Shown: piece after piece, positions 41,390 through 49,056 of the stretch | How the letters are laid out: every line of letters starts with the position of its first letter | Numbering within the stretch: the stretch's first letter is position 1 | NCBI RefSeq assembly: GCF_003990725.2 | Contig: NZ_CP030064.1 | Span: 1,984,001 to 2,048,000, forward strand | Origin: Halorubrum sp. PV6 | GTDB lineage: Archaea > Halobacteriota > Halobacteria > Halobacteriales > Haloferacaceae | Length of the DNA: 64,000 bases | Direction of reading: 5' to 3' | Notes under the pieces: model-generated | The model's input: the letters and a program-made list of their open reading frames with translations, nothing else | What the model was told of the DNA's origin: nothing | Databases searched by the model: none | Translations under genes and position numbers: made by a program

Positions 41390-41401
41390 CCCATATGTGG
41401 G
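41390..41401. promoter_or_regulatory. Palindrome upstream of nrdR (candidate NrdR box)
   Basis: CCCATATGTGGG is symmetric at 10 of 12 bases and sits about 35 bases before the nrdR start on the minus strand, where the promoter should be. Bacterial NrdR boxes have an AT-rich core flanked by ACA/TGT. The match is only partial. Confidence 0.3.
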
Positions 41402-41607
41402 GTCTCTTCGTTTTGACCGCAACATCTGGTGGTCGCGGCGGTCACATAAAGTTTACCCAACGGAATTGATTTAGTACAATTAGAATTGATTGACGGGCGC
41501 GGACGGTTGGGAGTCGTCTACACCGAGGTCCGGTCTCGACCACCGCAGATCGTGAATTGATATAGCGAAATGCACTACATACCTCGTTCCCGCGAGTGAC
41601 GAGCGGC

Positions 41608-43890
41608 TCAGTCGGGCCGGCCCTGGCTGATGGCGTCTCGCGCGCGTTCGATGGCGGCGAGCGTCTTCGGATCGATCGCTTCGACCGCCTCGTCCGAGTA
41701 GCCGGCCTGCGCGTCGGTCGCGAGTTCGTCTCGGACCCCGCGCAGCGACTCGACGCTGGCAGAGAGGCGGTCGTCGGCCGCCGCATCGTCGCCGTTTTCG
41801 GCGGCCCTGACCGCACCGACCGCCGCCTCGCGAGCGCGGGCGATACCGTCGAGTACGGGAGTGGCGGTGTCCTCACGGTCACTCGTCTGCTCCCGGTCGG
41901 CGTCGGAGTCGCTCGTCTGCTCCCGATTGGTGTCGGAGTCGCTCGTCTGCTCGCGCTCGTCGGGGGCGAGCGCCTCGGCGAGGTCGTACAGCGCGTCGAG
42001 TTCCTCGACCAGCGTCCGCGCGAGCGCGAGCCTCCCGGTCCGGACCCGGTTCCGGATCGCGTTGCCATCGTCGTCGAACGAGTCCGGCGTCACGCGGTAC
42101 GCGCCCCGGTTCCCCTCGCGGTCGACCACCTCGACCGTGTAGCGCCCCGCGCGGTGGACGGCGACCGCGAACCGGTCCGTCTCGACCGGCTCGCCGTCGT
42201 AGACGGTCCCCGCGTAGTCTTCCACGACCCGAACGCGCGCGACGCCGCCCGTCTCGCGGGCGTCCCCTCGGACCCAGCCGGCGTCCTCGCTGGCGACGAC
42301 CGCGAGTTCGCCGTCGCCGCCGACCGAGACGGCCCCGCCGTCGTGGGTGAACCGCGAGGCGATCGGGGCGTATCCCGGCCCGTTGGCGACGAGGAGGTGC
42401 GGGCCGGGCTCGACGCGGAGGTACTCGAAGACCCCGCCGCGGGTGACCGTGGCCGTCGGGTCCGCGCTCGCGAGCCGAACGGCCACCTCCGTCGGGAGGG
42501 GGAACAGCGAGACGCCGGCGACGCCCGCCACCGCGTCCGTCGCCCCCTCCGTGACGCCGTCGAGCGCGCCCGCGGTCCCGGCCTTGAGCTGTCGCACGCG
42601 CCCAACGACCCGGTTCGCGAGTCCGGTCGGCTCGGCGCCGTCGATCCGCCGGCGATGCGCGGGGTCGGTGACGTCGGCGAGGGGGTCAGTGAACCGCGCT
42701 TGCTCCCACGGAATGCCGACCGAGGTGATGTGGCTCGCGACGGCGTCCTCGACGAATCCGGGCACCGCGAACTCGAAACTCAACTGCGGGCCGACGAAGT
42801 CGTCGATATCGTCGCGGAGCGGGGCGAGCGGTTCGAGCGCGTAGGTCGCGTCGGCGTCGGCCGCGCTGTCCGGGTGGGCGATGACGAGGCCGGGCTCGCG
42901 CAGGGGGAGCGCCTCGGGCGGGGTCGGCAGCCCGCCCCACGCCCCGACCGTCACGCGCTCGTCGATCAGGTCGGTGCGCTCGATGGACAGCGACGGGTGC
43001 TCGTGGAGCGGGACGCCGTCCAGCTCCGGGAGGACGAAGGGGAGACGCGCCCCCTCGTCGCGGGGGAGCCCGTAGGCGAAGGGGGCTCGGATCGCGGCCG
43101 AGACGTCGAGCGCGTCGTTGGTCACGTCGGAGCCGCTGTCGGCCGTCGGGAGTCGCTCGAAGGTCGGGACGCGACCGTTGACCTCGCTGGCGCTGGAGTG
43201 TGAGCCGACCTCGGAGAGGATGCCGGGGCGAGCGCCGGCCGGAATCGCCGGATCGAGGTACTCGTTGTTCGGGCTCGTCCGGGAGTGCGCGCTGGCACAG
43301 AGCAACAGCGGGTCGCCGCTCTCGCGGTCGACGAACACCTGTAACAGCTCCCAGTCGTGCCAGTGGAAGTTCACCGTGAACTGGTCGAACGCCGAGTAGA
43401 GCCAGTACTGCACCGCGTCGACGCCCGGCGCCGCCTCGACGACGTTGTAGAACACGGTCGGCGCGGGCGGGGCCCCCGTCTCGCGGAACGCCGCCGAGTA
43501 CTCGTCGAGCGCGGTGAACCCGTCGACGACCGGGCCGGCGTCGGTCTCGACGACGTAGGGGCGCGGGTCCGTGGGGAACCACTTCTCTAGCGCGCCGAAG
43601 TACAGGTCGGGCGCGTACCGCTGGACGACGGCCGGGGGCTCCGCGGGCGCCTCCTCGGGAGGGGTCTCGCGCTCGTCCGTTTCCTCGTCGGCCGGCGGGG
43701 CGTCGGAGCCCTCGGGCGGCGCGTCGTCCGGTCGCGAGACGTACCACGCGCTCGCGGCGCCGCCGAGCGCGAGCGCGCCGAGCCCGGCGTATCCGAGGAC
43801 GCGGCGGCGGTCCGAGTCGTCGGGGGAGTCGTCGCTCGCCGGACGCTCGGCGTCCGCGCTGTCGTCTGGGGTCTCGTCTGTGCCGGCCAT
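41608..43890 (-). CDS. Large membrane-anchored surface protein (Vps62/DUF946-like region)
   Basis: A 760-residue protein. A short Asp/Ser-rich N-terminus precedes one membrane helix (VLGYAGLGALALGGAASAWY), then an acidic linker, then a large outer domain. The part from QRYAPDLYFGALEKWFPTDP through VQYWLYSAFDQ and FHWHDWELLQVFVD resembles Vps62/DUF946-type proteins (aromatic, His/Asp-rich, with H-x-HDWE). Near the C-terminus lies a 10-residue repeat REQTSDSD in three copies and a predicted coiled, charged tail. The start at 43890 (MAGTDE) is chosen over the longer frame, which is basic. Function unknown. Confidence 0.75.
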   Translation of the reverse strand: MAGTDETPDDSADAERPASDDSPDDSDRRRVLGYAGLGALALGGAASAWYVSRPDDAPPEGSDAPPADEETDERETPPEEAPAEPPAVVQRYAPDLYFGALEKWFPTDPRPYVVETDAGPVVDGFTALDEYSAAFRETGAPPAPTVFYNVVEAAPGVDAVQYWLYSAFDQFTVNFHWHDWELLQVFVDRESGDPLLLCASAHSRTSPNNEYLDPAIPAGARPGILSEVGSHSSASEVNGRVPTFERLPTADSGSDVTNDALDVSAAIRAPFAYGLPRDEGARLPFVLPELDGVPLHEHPSLSIERTDLIDERVTVGAWGGLPTPPEALPLREPGLVIAHPDSAADADATYALEPLAPLRDDIDDFVGPQLSFEFAVPGFVEDAVASHITSVGIPWEQARFTDPLADVTDPAHRRRIDGAEPTGLANRVVGRVRQLKAGTAGALDGVTEGATDAVAGVAGVSLFPLPTEVAVRLASADPTATVTRGGVFEYLRVEPGPHLLVANGPGYAPIASRFTHDGGAVSVGGDGELAVVASEDAGWVRGDARETGGVARVRVVEDYAGTVYDGEPVETDRFAVAVHRAGRYTVEVVDREGNRGAYRVTPDSFDDDGNAIRNRVRTGRLALARTLVEELDALYDLAEALAPDEREQTSDSDTNREQTSDSDADREQTSDREDTATPVLDGIARAREAAVGAVRAAENGDDAAADDRLSASVESLRGVRDELATDAQAGYSDEAVEAIDPKTLAAIERARDAISQGRPD
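41881..41959. repeat. 30-bp in-frame tandem repeat inside the surface protein gene
   Basis: Copies begin at 41881 and 41911, with a partial third at 41941. Each full copy encodes ten residues (REQTSDSD plus two variable residues). Two full copies differ at only a few bases, indicating recent expansion by slippage or recombination. Confidence 0.9.
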
Positions 43891-43998
43891 CTGCTTCCGT
43901 GACCTCAGGCGTCCGACATGGTAAACGGTACCGGTCACCAATGCGTGCGGATCGGGCCGCACCGTGTCGACGGCGGGCCCGTCGGGGCGACACATCGC

Positions 43999-44063
43999 CG
44001 AGTGCCGGTGAGGGGACGCGTAATCGAGTGCCGGTGGGGGCGACGTTTAACCGAGTGCCGGTG
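43999..44063. repeat. 26-27-bp tandem repeat upstream of gamma-glutamyltransferase
   Basis: CGAGTGCCGGTG occurs at 43999, 44025 and 44052. Each of the first two copies is followed by a G-rich stretch and a GTAAT or TTTAAC TATA-like element. The array therefore duplicates what looks like the promoter of the gene starting at 44075. Confidence 0.75.
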
Positions 44064-44074
44064 AACGTGAGCCT

Positions 44075-45703
44075 ATGGAGCCAGACTTAGACCGGTTCAC
44101 CTCTCGCCGGTCGACGGTGTACGGGCAGCGAGGGGTCGTCGCCACGAGCCAACCGCTCGCGAGCGAGGCGGGCATCGCGATGCTCCGCGAGGGTGGGAAC
44201 GCGTTCGACGCCGCGGTCGCGGCCGCCGCCGCGCTCAACGTCGTGGAGCCCACGTCGACGGGGCTCGGCGGCGACGTGTTCGCGCTGTACCGCACCGCCG
44301 ACGGCGACGTGGGGGCGATGCGGGCCTGCGGCGGGGCGCCCGCCGACGCGACGATAGCGAACGTCCGGGCGGCGCTCGCGGCCGACGAGGGCGTCGACGG
44401 CGACGAGCCGGGCGAGGTCGAGATGCCGGCGACGGGGACACAGACCGTGACCGTTCCGGGGACGGCTCGCGGCTGGGAGGCGACCGCCGAGCGGTTCGGC
44501 GAGTTCGGCCTCGACCGGCTGTTGCGGCCGGCGATACGGTACGCGAAGTCGGGGTACCCCGTGAGCGAGGTGGTCGCCGACGCGTGGACGCAGGCCGAGA
44601 CGCTGTTCGAGACCGACCACGCGCGCGAGGCGTACCTCTTCGACGGCGAGTCGCCGTCCGTCGGACAGCGCGTGACGCTGCCGCGGCTCGGCGACTCGTT
44701 GGAGCGCGTCGCCGAGGCGGGCGCCGACGCCGTGTACACGGGCGAGATCGGGGAGGCCATCGCCGAGGAGGTGCAGGCGGCGGGCGGGCTGTTGACGGTC
44801 GACGACCTGGCCGACTTCGAGGTCGAGTGGCCGGAGCCGGTCTCGACGACGTACCACGGCGCGGAGGTGTACGAGCTCCCGCCGAACAACCAGGGGCTCA
44901 TCGCGTTGGAAGCGCTCAACATCGCGGCCGAGGTCGGCGCCGGCGAGTACGACTACGACGCGCCGGAGCGCGTCCACTACTTCGCGGAGTCGCTCAAGTT
45001 GGCCTTTCACGACGGCCACCGGTACATCAGCGACCCGGAGTACGAGGCGATTCCACCGCTCTCGTCGACCGCGTGGGCGCGCCGCCGGGCGGCCGAGATC
45101 GGCGAGCGGGCGAACCACGACGTGGGGTTCGGCGTCCCCGACGCCAACGCCGAGGACGCGGACACCGTGCTGTTGACCGTCGCCGACGCGGCGGGGAACG
45201 TCGTCTCGTACATCAACTCGCGGTTCGCCGGGTTCGGTTCGGGGCTCGTCGCGGGCGAGACCGGGATCGCGCTCCAGAACCGCGGCTCGTCGTTCTCGCT
45301 CGACCCCGACCATCCGAACCGGATCGCGCCCGGCAAGCGACCCTTCCACACTCTGTTGCCCGGTCTGCTCCGGTTCGACGAGGACGACTGGGCGGCCTTC
45401 GGCGTGATGGGCGGGTACATGCAGCCGCAGGGCCACCTCCAGGTGGTGTCGAACCTCGTCGACTACGGGATGCCGCTCCAGCGCGCGCTCGACGAACCGC
45501 GCTGGCGCTACCGCGAGAGCGGGGCGCTCGCCGTGGAACCCCACATAGACGGCTCGGTCGGCGCGAAGCTGAGTCGGAGGGGCCACGACGTGACGACGCT
45601 CCCGGCGAGTCGGTTCGGCGGGGCACAGATCGCCCGGTGGCGCGACGGCGTCCTCTCGGCTGCGACCGAGCCGCGAAAAGACGGGACCGCACAGGGGTAC
45701 TGA
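44075..45703 (+). CDS. ggt: Gamma-glutamyltransferase family protein
   Basis: A 542-residue Ntn-hydrolase that transfers or hydrolyses gamma-glutamyl groups. It would self-cleave before the candidate nucleophile Thr364 in DADTVLLTVAD. The large-subunit pattern MLREGGNAFDAAVAAAAALNVVEP and the small-subunit GGYMQPQGHLQV are present. No signal peptide is visible, so it may be cytoplasmic. Relatives degrade gamma-linked peptides including poly-gamma-glutamate, which is interesting given the pgsBC genes at 3-6 kb, although the two loci are 38 kb apart. Halophilic archaea use gamma-glutamylcysteine, another possible substrate. Confidence 0.92.
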   Translation: MEPDLDRFTSRRSTVYGQRGVVATSQPLASEAGIAMLREGGNAFDAAVAAAAALNVVEPTSTGLGGDVFALYRTADGDVGAMRACGGAPADATIANVRAALAADEGVDGDEPGEVEMPATGTQTVTVPGTARGWEATAERFGEFGLDRLLRPAIRYAKSGYPVSEVVADAWTQAETLFETDHAREAYLFDGESPSVGQRVTLPRLGDSLERVAEAGADAVYTGEIGEAIAEEVQAAGGLLTVDDLADFEVEWPEPVSTTYHGAEVYELPPNNQGLIALEALNIAAEVGAGEYDYDAPERVHYFAESLKLAFHDGHRYISDPEYEAIPPLSSTAWARRRAAEIGERANHDVGFGVPDANAEDADTVLLTVADAAGNVVSYINSRFAGFGSGLVAGETGIALQNRGSSFSLDPDHPNRIAPGKRPFHTLLPGLLRFDEDDWAAFGVMGGYMQPQGHLQVVSNLVDYGMPLQRALDEPRWRYRESGALAVEPHIDGSVGAKLSRRGHDVTTLPASRFGGAQIARWRDGVLSAATEPRKDGTAQGY

Positions 45704-45760
45704 CGCTCCCGCGCGGAGGTGACTCGCGCCGTGACGGGCCGAGGCTGGCGTCTCGCCGGC

Positions 45761-45806
45761 GCCGACGCGGATGTCCCGCCGACGCCGACGCGGGCGTCCC
45801 GCCGAC
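45761..45806. repeat. 23-bp tandem repeat, two copies
   Basis: GCCGACGCGG at 45761 and 45784 opens two 23-base copies differing at two positions, between the gamma-glutamyltransferase stop and the promoter of the binding-protein gene at 45984. The rest of the 280-base gap has no clear gene. Confidence 0.7.
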
Positions 45807-45951
45807 GATACGGCAAAAAGCGGCGCCAGTCGCGTCGGATCGCTCGCTCGCCGAAAGCGGAGTCGAAACGCCGTCGAGTTCCGGCAGCGCCCCCAGATCG
45901 GGGGTGTTCGGATCGCCGGGGAGCCTGTGGTATTTGTGATCGTGGACACAC

Positions 45952-45958
45952 TTATAAA
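45952..45958 (+). promoter_or_regulatory. TATA box of the permuted binding-protein gene
   Basis: TTATAAA lies 26 bases before the ATG at 45984, consistent with a leaderless transcript. The upstream ATG at 45966 is too close to the box to be the start. Confidence 0.6.
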
Positions 45959-45983
45959 CGCGCGTATGGTACTCCCTTTCAGA

Positions 45984-47381
45984 ATGAGGCGAAGAATTCA
46001 GCGACGCGACGTACTCAAAGGCGCCGGTGTGGCCGGCATCGCAGCCCTCGCCGGCTGCTCGACCGAAAGCGGAGACGGGTCCGACGGAGGCGACGGCTCC
46101 GACGGAAGCGACGGGTCTGACGGCTCCGACGGCTCCGGGAGTTCCGACGGCTCCGACGGCAGCGACGGCGAGGACAGCAGCGCGCCCGACGCCGTGATGG
46201 TCGTCGGGTTCCCGGAGTCCGGAATTCAGCTGTTCCGCGACTTCTACTCCGAGTTCGCGGGCGACGTTCCCGACCTCGACATCATCGTCCCCGACGGGCT
46301 GATCGACTCCGATCTCCCCGGCGAGGTCGACAACGACATGAACAACGTCATCGGGACCGCGCCGTCCGCGAGCGGACCGGGCGCGGAGTTCTTCACCAGC
46401 GCGTACGAGGAGGAGTACGACACCGCACCGGGCGTGTTCACCGCGCAGGCGTACGACGCGATGGCGGTCCAGATCCTCGCGGCGACCGCTGCGGGCGAGA
46501 ACAACGGGGAGGCCATCCGCGACCGCGTCCGGACCGTCGCGAACCCCGGCGGCGAGGAGTTCGGCCCGGAGACGCTCCCCGACGCGGTCGAGGCCGTCGC
46601 GGCCGGCAACCCGGTCCACTACGTGGGCGCGTCGTCGAGCGTCGACTTCGACGTCAACGGCGACATCGCCACGGCGGCGTACGACGTACAGGACTTCCAG
46701 GACGGCGACATCGTCACGCTCGACACCCTCGAGTTCGGGAACGAGCTCTCGGACGAGGACCTGAACGCGCCGGCGGCCGACCCCGTCGGCGTCGACGAGT
46801 TCGAGGCCCAGGTCGGCGTGCTGATGCCCGAGACCGGTGACCTCGGTCCGCTCGGTGGGCCGATCCGCGACGGCGCGCTGCTCGCCGCGACGCAGGTCAA
46901 CGACGCCGGCCTGAACGTGACGGTGAACACGCGCGTGGAGGACACCCAGACCGACCCGCAGGCGGGTATCTCGGGCGCGAACGCGCTCGTCGACGCCGGC
47001 TTCGGCGCCGTCGTCGGACCGGCCTCTTCGAACGTCAACCTGCAGGTGGCCGACAGCGTCTACATCCCGAACGGCGTCGTGGGCATGTCGCCGTCGTCGA
47101 CGAGTCCGGCCGTGACCGACTTAGACGACAACGGCTACATCTTCCGTACCGCCCCGTCCGACCTGCTGCAGGGGCCGGCGATGGCCGAACTCGCGCGCGG
47201 CGACACGGTCGGCGCCGCCTCGTCGGGGACGCTGTACCTCAACGACGCCTACGGGCAGTCGCTTGAGGAGCAGTACGTCGCCGCCTTCGAGGACGCCGAC
47301 GGAACGATCACGAACCGCGTCTCCTTCGAGCCGGCGCAGGCGACGTACACCAGCCAGTGGTCGAGCGTCCTGAACCAGTAG
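45984..47381 (+). CDS. LIV-type (branched-chain amino acid) binding lipoprotein with circularly permuted halves
   Basis: A 465-residue exported binding protein with a Tat-like start (RRDVLKGAG), lipobox (LAGC) and a Gly/Ser/Asp linker to about residue 66. Normally the first lobe (GVLMPETGDLGPLGG...) comes next. Here residues 68-251 are what is usually the second half (DAVMVVGFPESGIQLFRDF, PGVFTAQAYDAMAVQI, the C-terminal IVTLDTLEF). After a linker (252-274) comes the usual first half (VGVLMPETGDLG to YTSQWSSVLN), which ends the protein. The order is thus swapped, with both halves complete. The convergent LIV transport operon lies 1.7 kb downstream. Family secure; permutation judged from memory of relatives. 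Confidence 0.88.
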   Translation: MRRRIQRRDVLKGAGVAGIAALAGCSTESGDGSDGGDGSDGSDGSDGSDGSGSSDGSDGSDGEDSSAPDAVMVVGFPESGIQLFRDFYSEFAGDVPDLDIIVPDGLIDSDLPGEVDNDMNNVIGTAPSASGPGAEFFTSAYEEEYDTAPGVFTAQAYDAMAVQILAATAAGENNGEAIRDRVRTVANPGGEEFGPETLPDAVEAVAAGNPVHYVGASSSVDFDVNGDIATAAYDVQDFQDGDIVTLDTLEFGNELSDEDLNAPAADPVGVDEFEAQVGVLMPETGDLGPLGGPIRDGALLAATQVNDAGLNVTVNTRVEDTQTDPQAGISGANALVDAGFGAVVGPASSNVNLQVADSVYIPNGVVGMSPSSTSPAVTDLDDNGYIFRTAPSDLLQGPAMAELARGDTVGAASSGTLYLNDAYGQSLEEQYVAAFEDADGTITNRVSFEPAQATYTSQWSSVLNQ

Positions 47382-47573
47382 GCGTCTCGTAGCCGCGACC
47401 GTTCCGAATTCGATTTTTTGCGTTGTCGTCGCGACGGGTCAGACGATTGAACGACTCCCAGAAGCGACGCGAATGGGGTATTTAAGTAGAGATCGACTGT
47501 AGCGGCCGATACGTGCTGTTGCTGACTACGAGTTCTATGAGGACGTTGCCAGCCACGGCGATGTTGTTCGTTT

Positions 47574-48095
47574 GGCTCTGTTGAAACCCTCTGAAATTGC
47601 TATTTCTTCCCCTTCTAGCACTCAGAACAGCATGAGCTGTCACTGCTCGTTAGCGGGAACTGTACCGGTGTATCTCTTGTGCCAATTTCTCTAAGAAAAC
47701 GCCCTCATTTGCGAGGTCGTTCCCCCAATTCATGAGCGAGAATCGCGGTTTCGATGACACGGTCACAACGGTGCGACCACTCTCGGTGGACACTTGGATT
47801 TCAATTTTATCGCCGAAAGACTTCCAAGAAAGCGGTGTGAAGGCCTTCAGAGTCAACTTATCACTCTCAACGTCGACTGGCTTCCAGCCAACGTATCCGA
47901 CCACCTCCCTACAAGCGGCAAACACCACGTCGGTATCTTGGGCGAACTCTTTTGTTCGCATACTCTACCCTTGAGACAACTTGGAAAGAATGTTGGGTAC
48001 AACGGTGGCGTCATACCCCCTGCTCGGGACACGGTCGTTAGCGACCGATCTGTTCGCGGGAGAATATAGTTGAGTAAGAGGATTTCAACAGAGCC
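47574..48095. mobile_element. MITE-like element with terminal inverted repeats and a small cargo gene
   Basis: GGCTCTGTTGAAACCCT at 47574-47590 is mirrored by its near-perfect complement at 48079-48095 (one mismatch). The ends begin GGCTCTGTTGAAA, a type I associate with haloarchaeal insertion-sequence termini. The 522-base interior has no transposase and encodes one 103-residue protein. No clear target-site duplication is seen. Local composition is AT-richer than the flanks. Upstream, a frame without a start codon (ADYEFYEDVASHGDVVRLAL) reads straight through the left end, suggesting an older related insertion. Confidence 0.6.
47650..47961 (-). CDS. Small protein of unknown function within the inverted-repeat element
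   Basis: A 103-residue protein without signal or membrane segments. It reads like an alpha/beta domain: REVVGYVGWKPVDVESD, then WKSFGDKIEIQVSTESG with VVTVSSKPRF, then a C-terminal helix FLEKLAQEIHRY. I recall similar short bacterial and archaeal proteins of unknown function (a GWK...SWRSWGEKI-like pattern). Its composition is less acidic than its neighbours, in line with transfer. It lies entirely between the terminal inverted repeats. Confidence 0.65.
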   Translation of the reverse strand: MRTKEFAQDTDVVFAACREVVGYVGWKPVDVESDKLTLKAFTPLSWKSFGDKIEIQVSTESGRTVVTVSSKPRFSLMNWGNDLANEGVFLEKLAQEIHRYSSR

Positions 48096-48301
48096 AATCT
48101 CCAGTGAATGTCGCTCTTTCATCGATCCTCGGTCAGCTATCGGAGATCGGTTGTGTCGTAGTGGTCGCATCCATCTCGCGACTGAACTCGTGGGGTTTCT
48201 CCCTGATTCTATGTGAAATCACCATGATACTGATATATCACATCGGGACCGGTTGTTGTAGCAGCCGAAATAGTTATTAATTTGTCACAGACAATCAACA
48301 T

Positions 48302-48718
48302 ATGTCCCCTCCGGATGGCTGCCTTCCTCCCAGTCAGCAGACGCTTGTTCAACGCCTCCGTTCAGAGCTCGGAGAGTATCTGTATTTGACGCTCATCTAC
48401 CACGACGACTCGAGTCAGCTCTTACAGGTCGCACCAACAGCAGCAGACGCCCTCAGCCGCGCGGATGAGCAACTAACCGAGTCACACCCGACCGTGACGG
48501 AGATCAAGCGGTGTTGTACTGAGCAGACTGCTACCCAAACACTCCCGTTTGGCGACCACCGATGCTCGCTTCACCTGTATGACGAGTGGCTTCTCCTACA
48601 CTATCGAGAGCCGCCATCTGGGGTGGTCATCGGTGTCGATGCCGCAAGCGCATCCAACTTACGAGGGTTTCTCACAGATATCTCCCCTATGATCTCTGAT
48701 GTCTTGCCACAGCAGTGA
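48302..48718 (+). CDS. Haloarchaeal protein of unknown function
   Basis: A 138-residue soluble protein. The N-terminal segment (LRSELGEYLYLTLIYHDDSSQLL) and C-terminal LTDISPMISDVLP resemble a group of haloarchaeal hypothetical proteins. No cysteine motif or membrane segment stands out beyond a Cys-Cys in the middle (IKRCCTEQ). A TATA box TTATTAAT at 48274-48281 sits 21-28 bases before the ATG, so the gene is probably expressed as a leaderless message. The gap 48096-48273 has no gene. Confidence 0.65.
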   Translation: MSPPDGCLPPSQQTLVQRLRSELGEYLYLTLIYHDDSSQLLQVAPTAADALSRADEQLTESHPTVTEIKRCCTEQTATQTLPFGDHRCSLHLYDEWLLLHYREPPSGVVIGVDAASASNLRGFLTDISPMISDVLPQQ

Positions 48719-49056
48719 GACAAAAACGGGCGAGTGTCCTAACTCGACAGTTTCCGCGCGCTAAAGCGCGAAGCTTCCGCTCCGAGTCTCCCCCAATCGT
48801 TTCGGGTGAAAGGTTTCAGCGCTGGGCGTTTCGGAAGAGGACCGGCCACCGAATACGCCAGCCGAGCGAGACACGGATGTGGTGAGAGCTGTCCCGTCTC
48901 GGATGCTTATGCCGGTTTCTCGACAGAAGCGGCGAGTGCCTCGACAGAGCAAAAGAGATGGCCAGACGGCCGTGAGCCGCCGCGTCGGCGCGGCGTCGAC
49001 GATTCGCCCACTCCGGCTCAGTCGCGGGCGACCGCCGCGAGCCGCTCGTGGGACGC
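48719..49056. other. Intergenic gap with a hairpin; no gene seen
   Basis: The stem CGCGC-TAAA-GCGCG lies at 48757-48770, followed by AAGCTTCCGC. Such GCGCTAAAGCGC hairpins with trailing CTTCCGC are like the subterminal hairpins of haloarchaeal IS200/IS605 elements, so this may be a leftover end. ORFs across the rest are basic and look like shadows. Confidence 0.3.

Noticed and set aside
43897-43995. 35-residue N-terminal extension of the large surface protein
   Set aside because: Basic and Pro-rich, placed before an acidic start typical of the organism; MAGTDE at 43890 is more natural.
45771-45983. N-terminal extension of the permuted binding protein
   Set aside because: It is Arg-rich, would bury the Tat signal 70 residues inside, and overlaps the TATA box at 45952.
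47521-47690. Startless plus-strand frame ADYEFYEDVASHGDVVRLAL reading through the element's left end as a real gene
   Set aside because: A TAG precedes it with no start codon; treated as a relic of an earlier insertion-sequence context.
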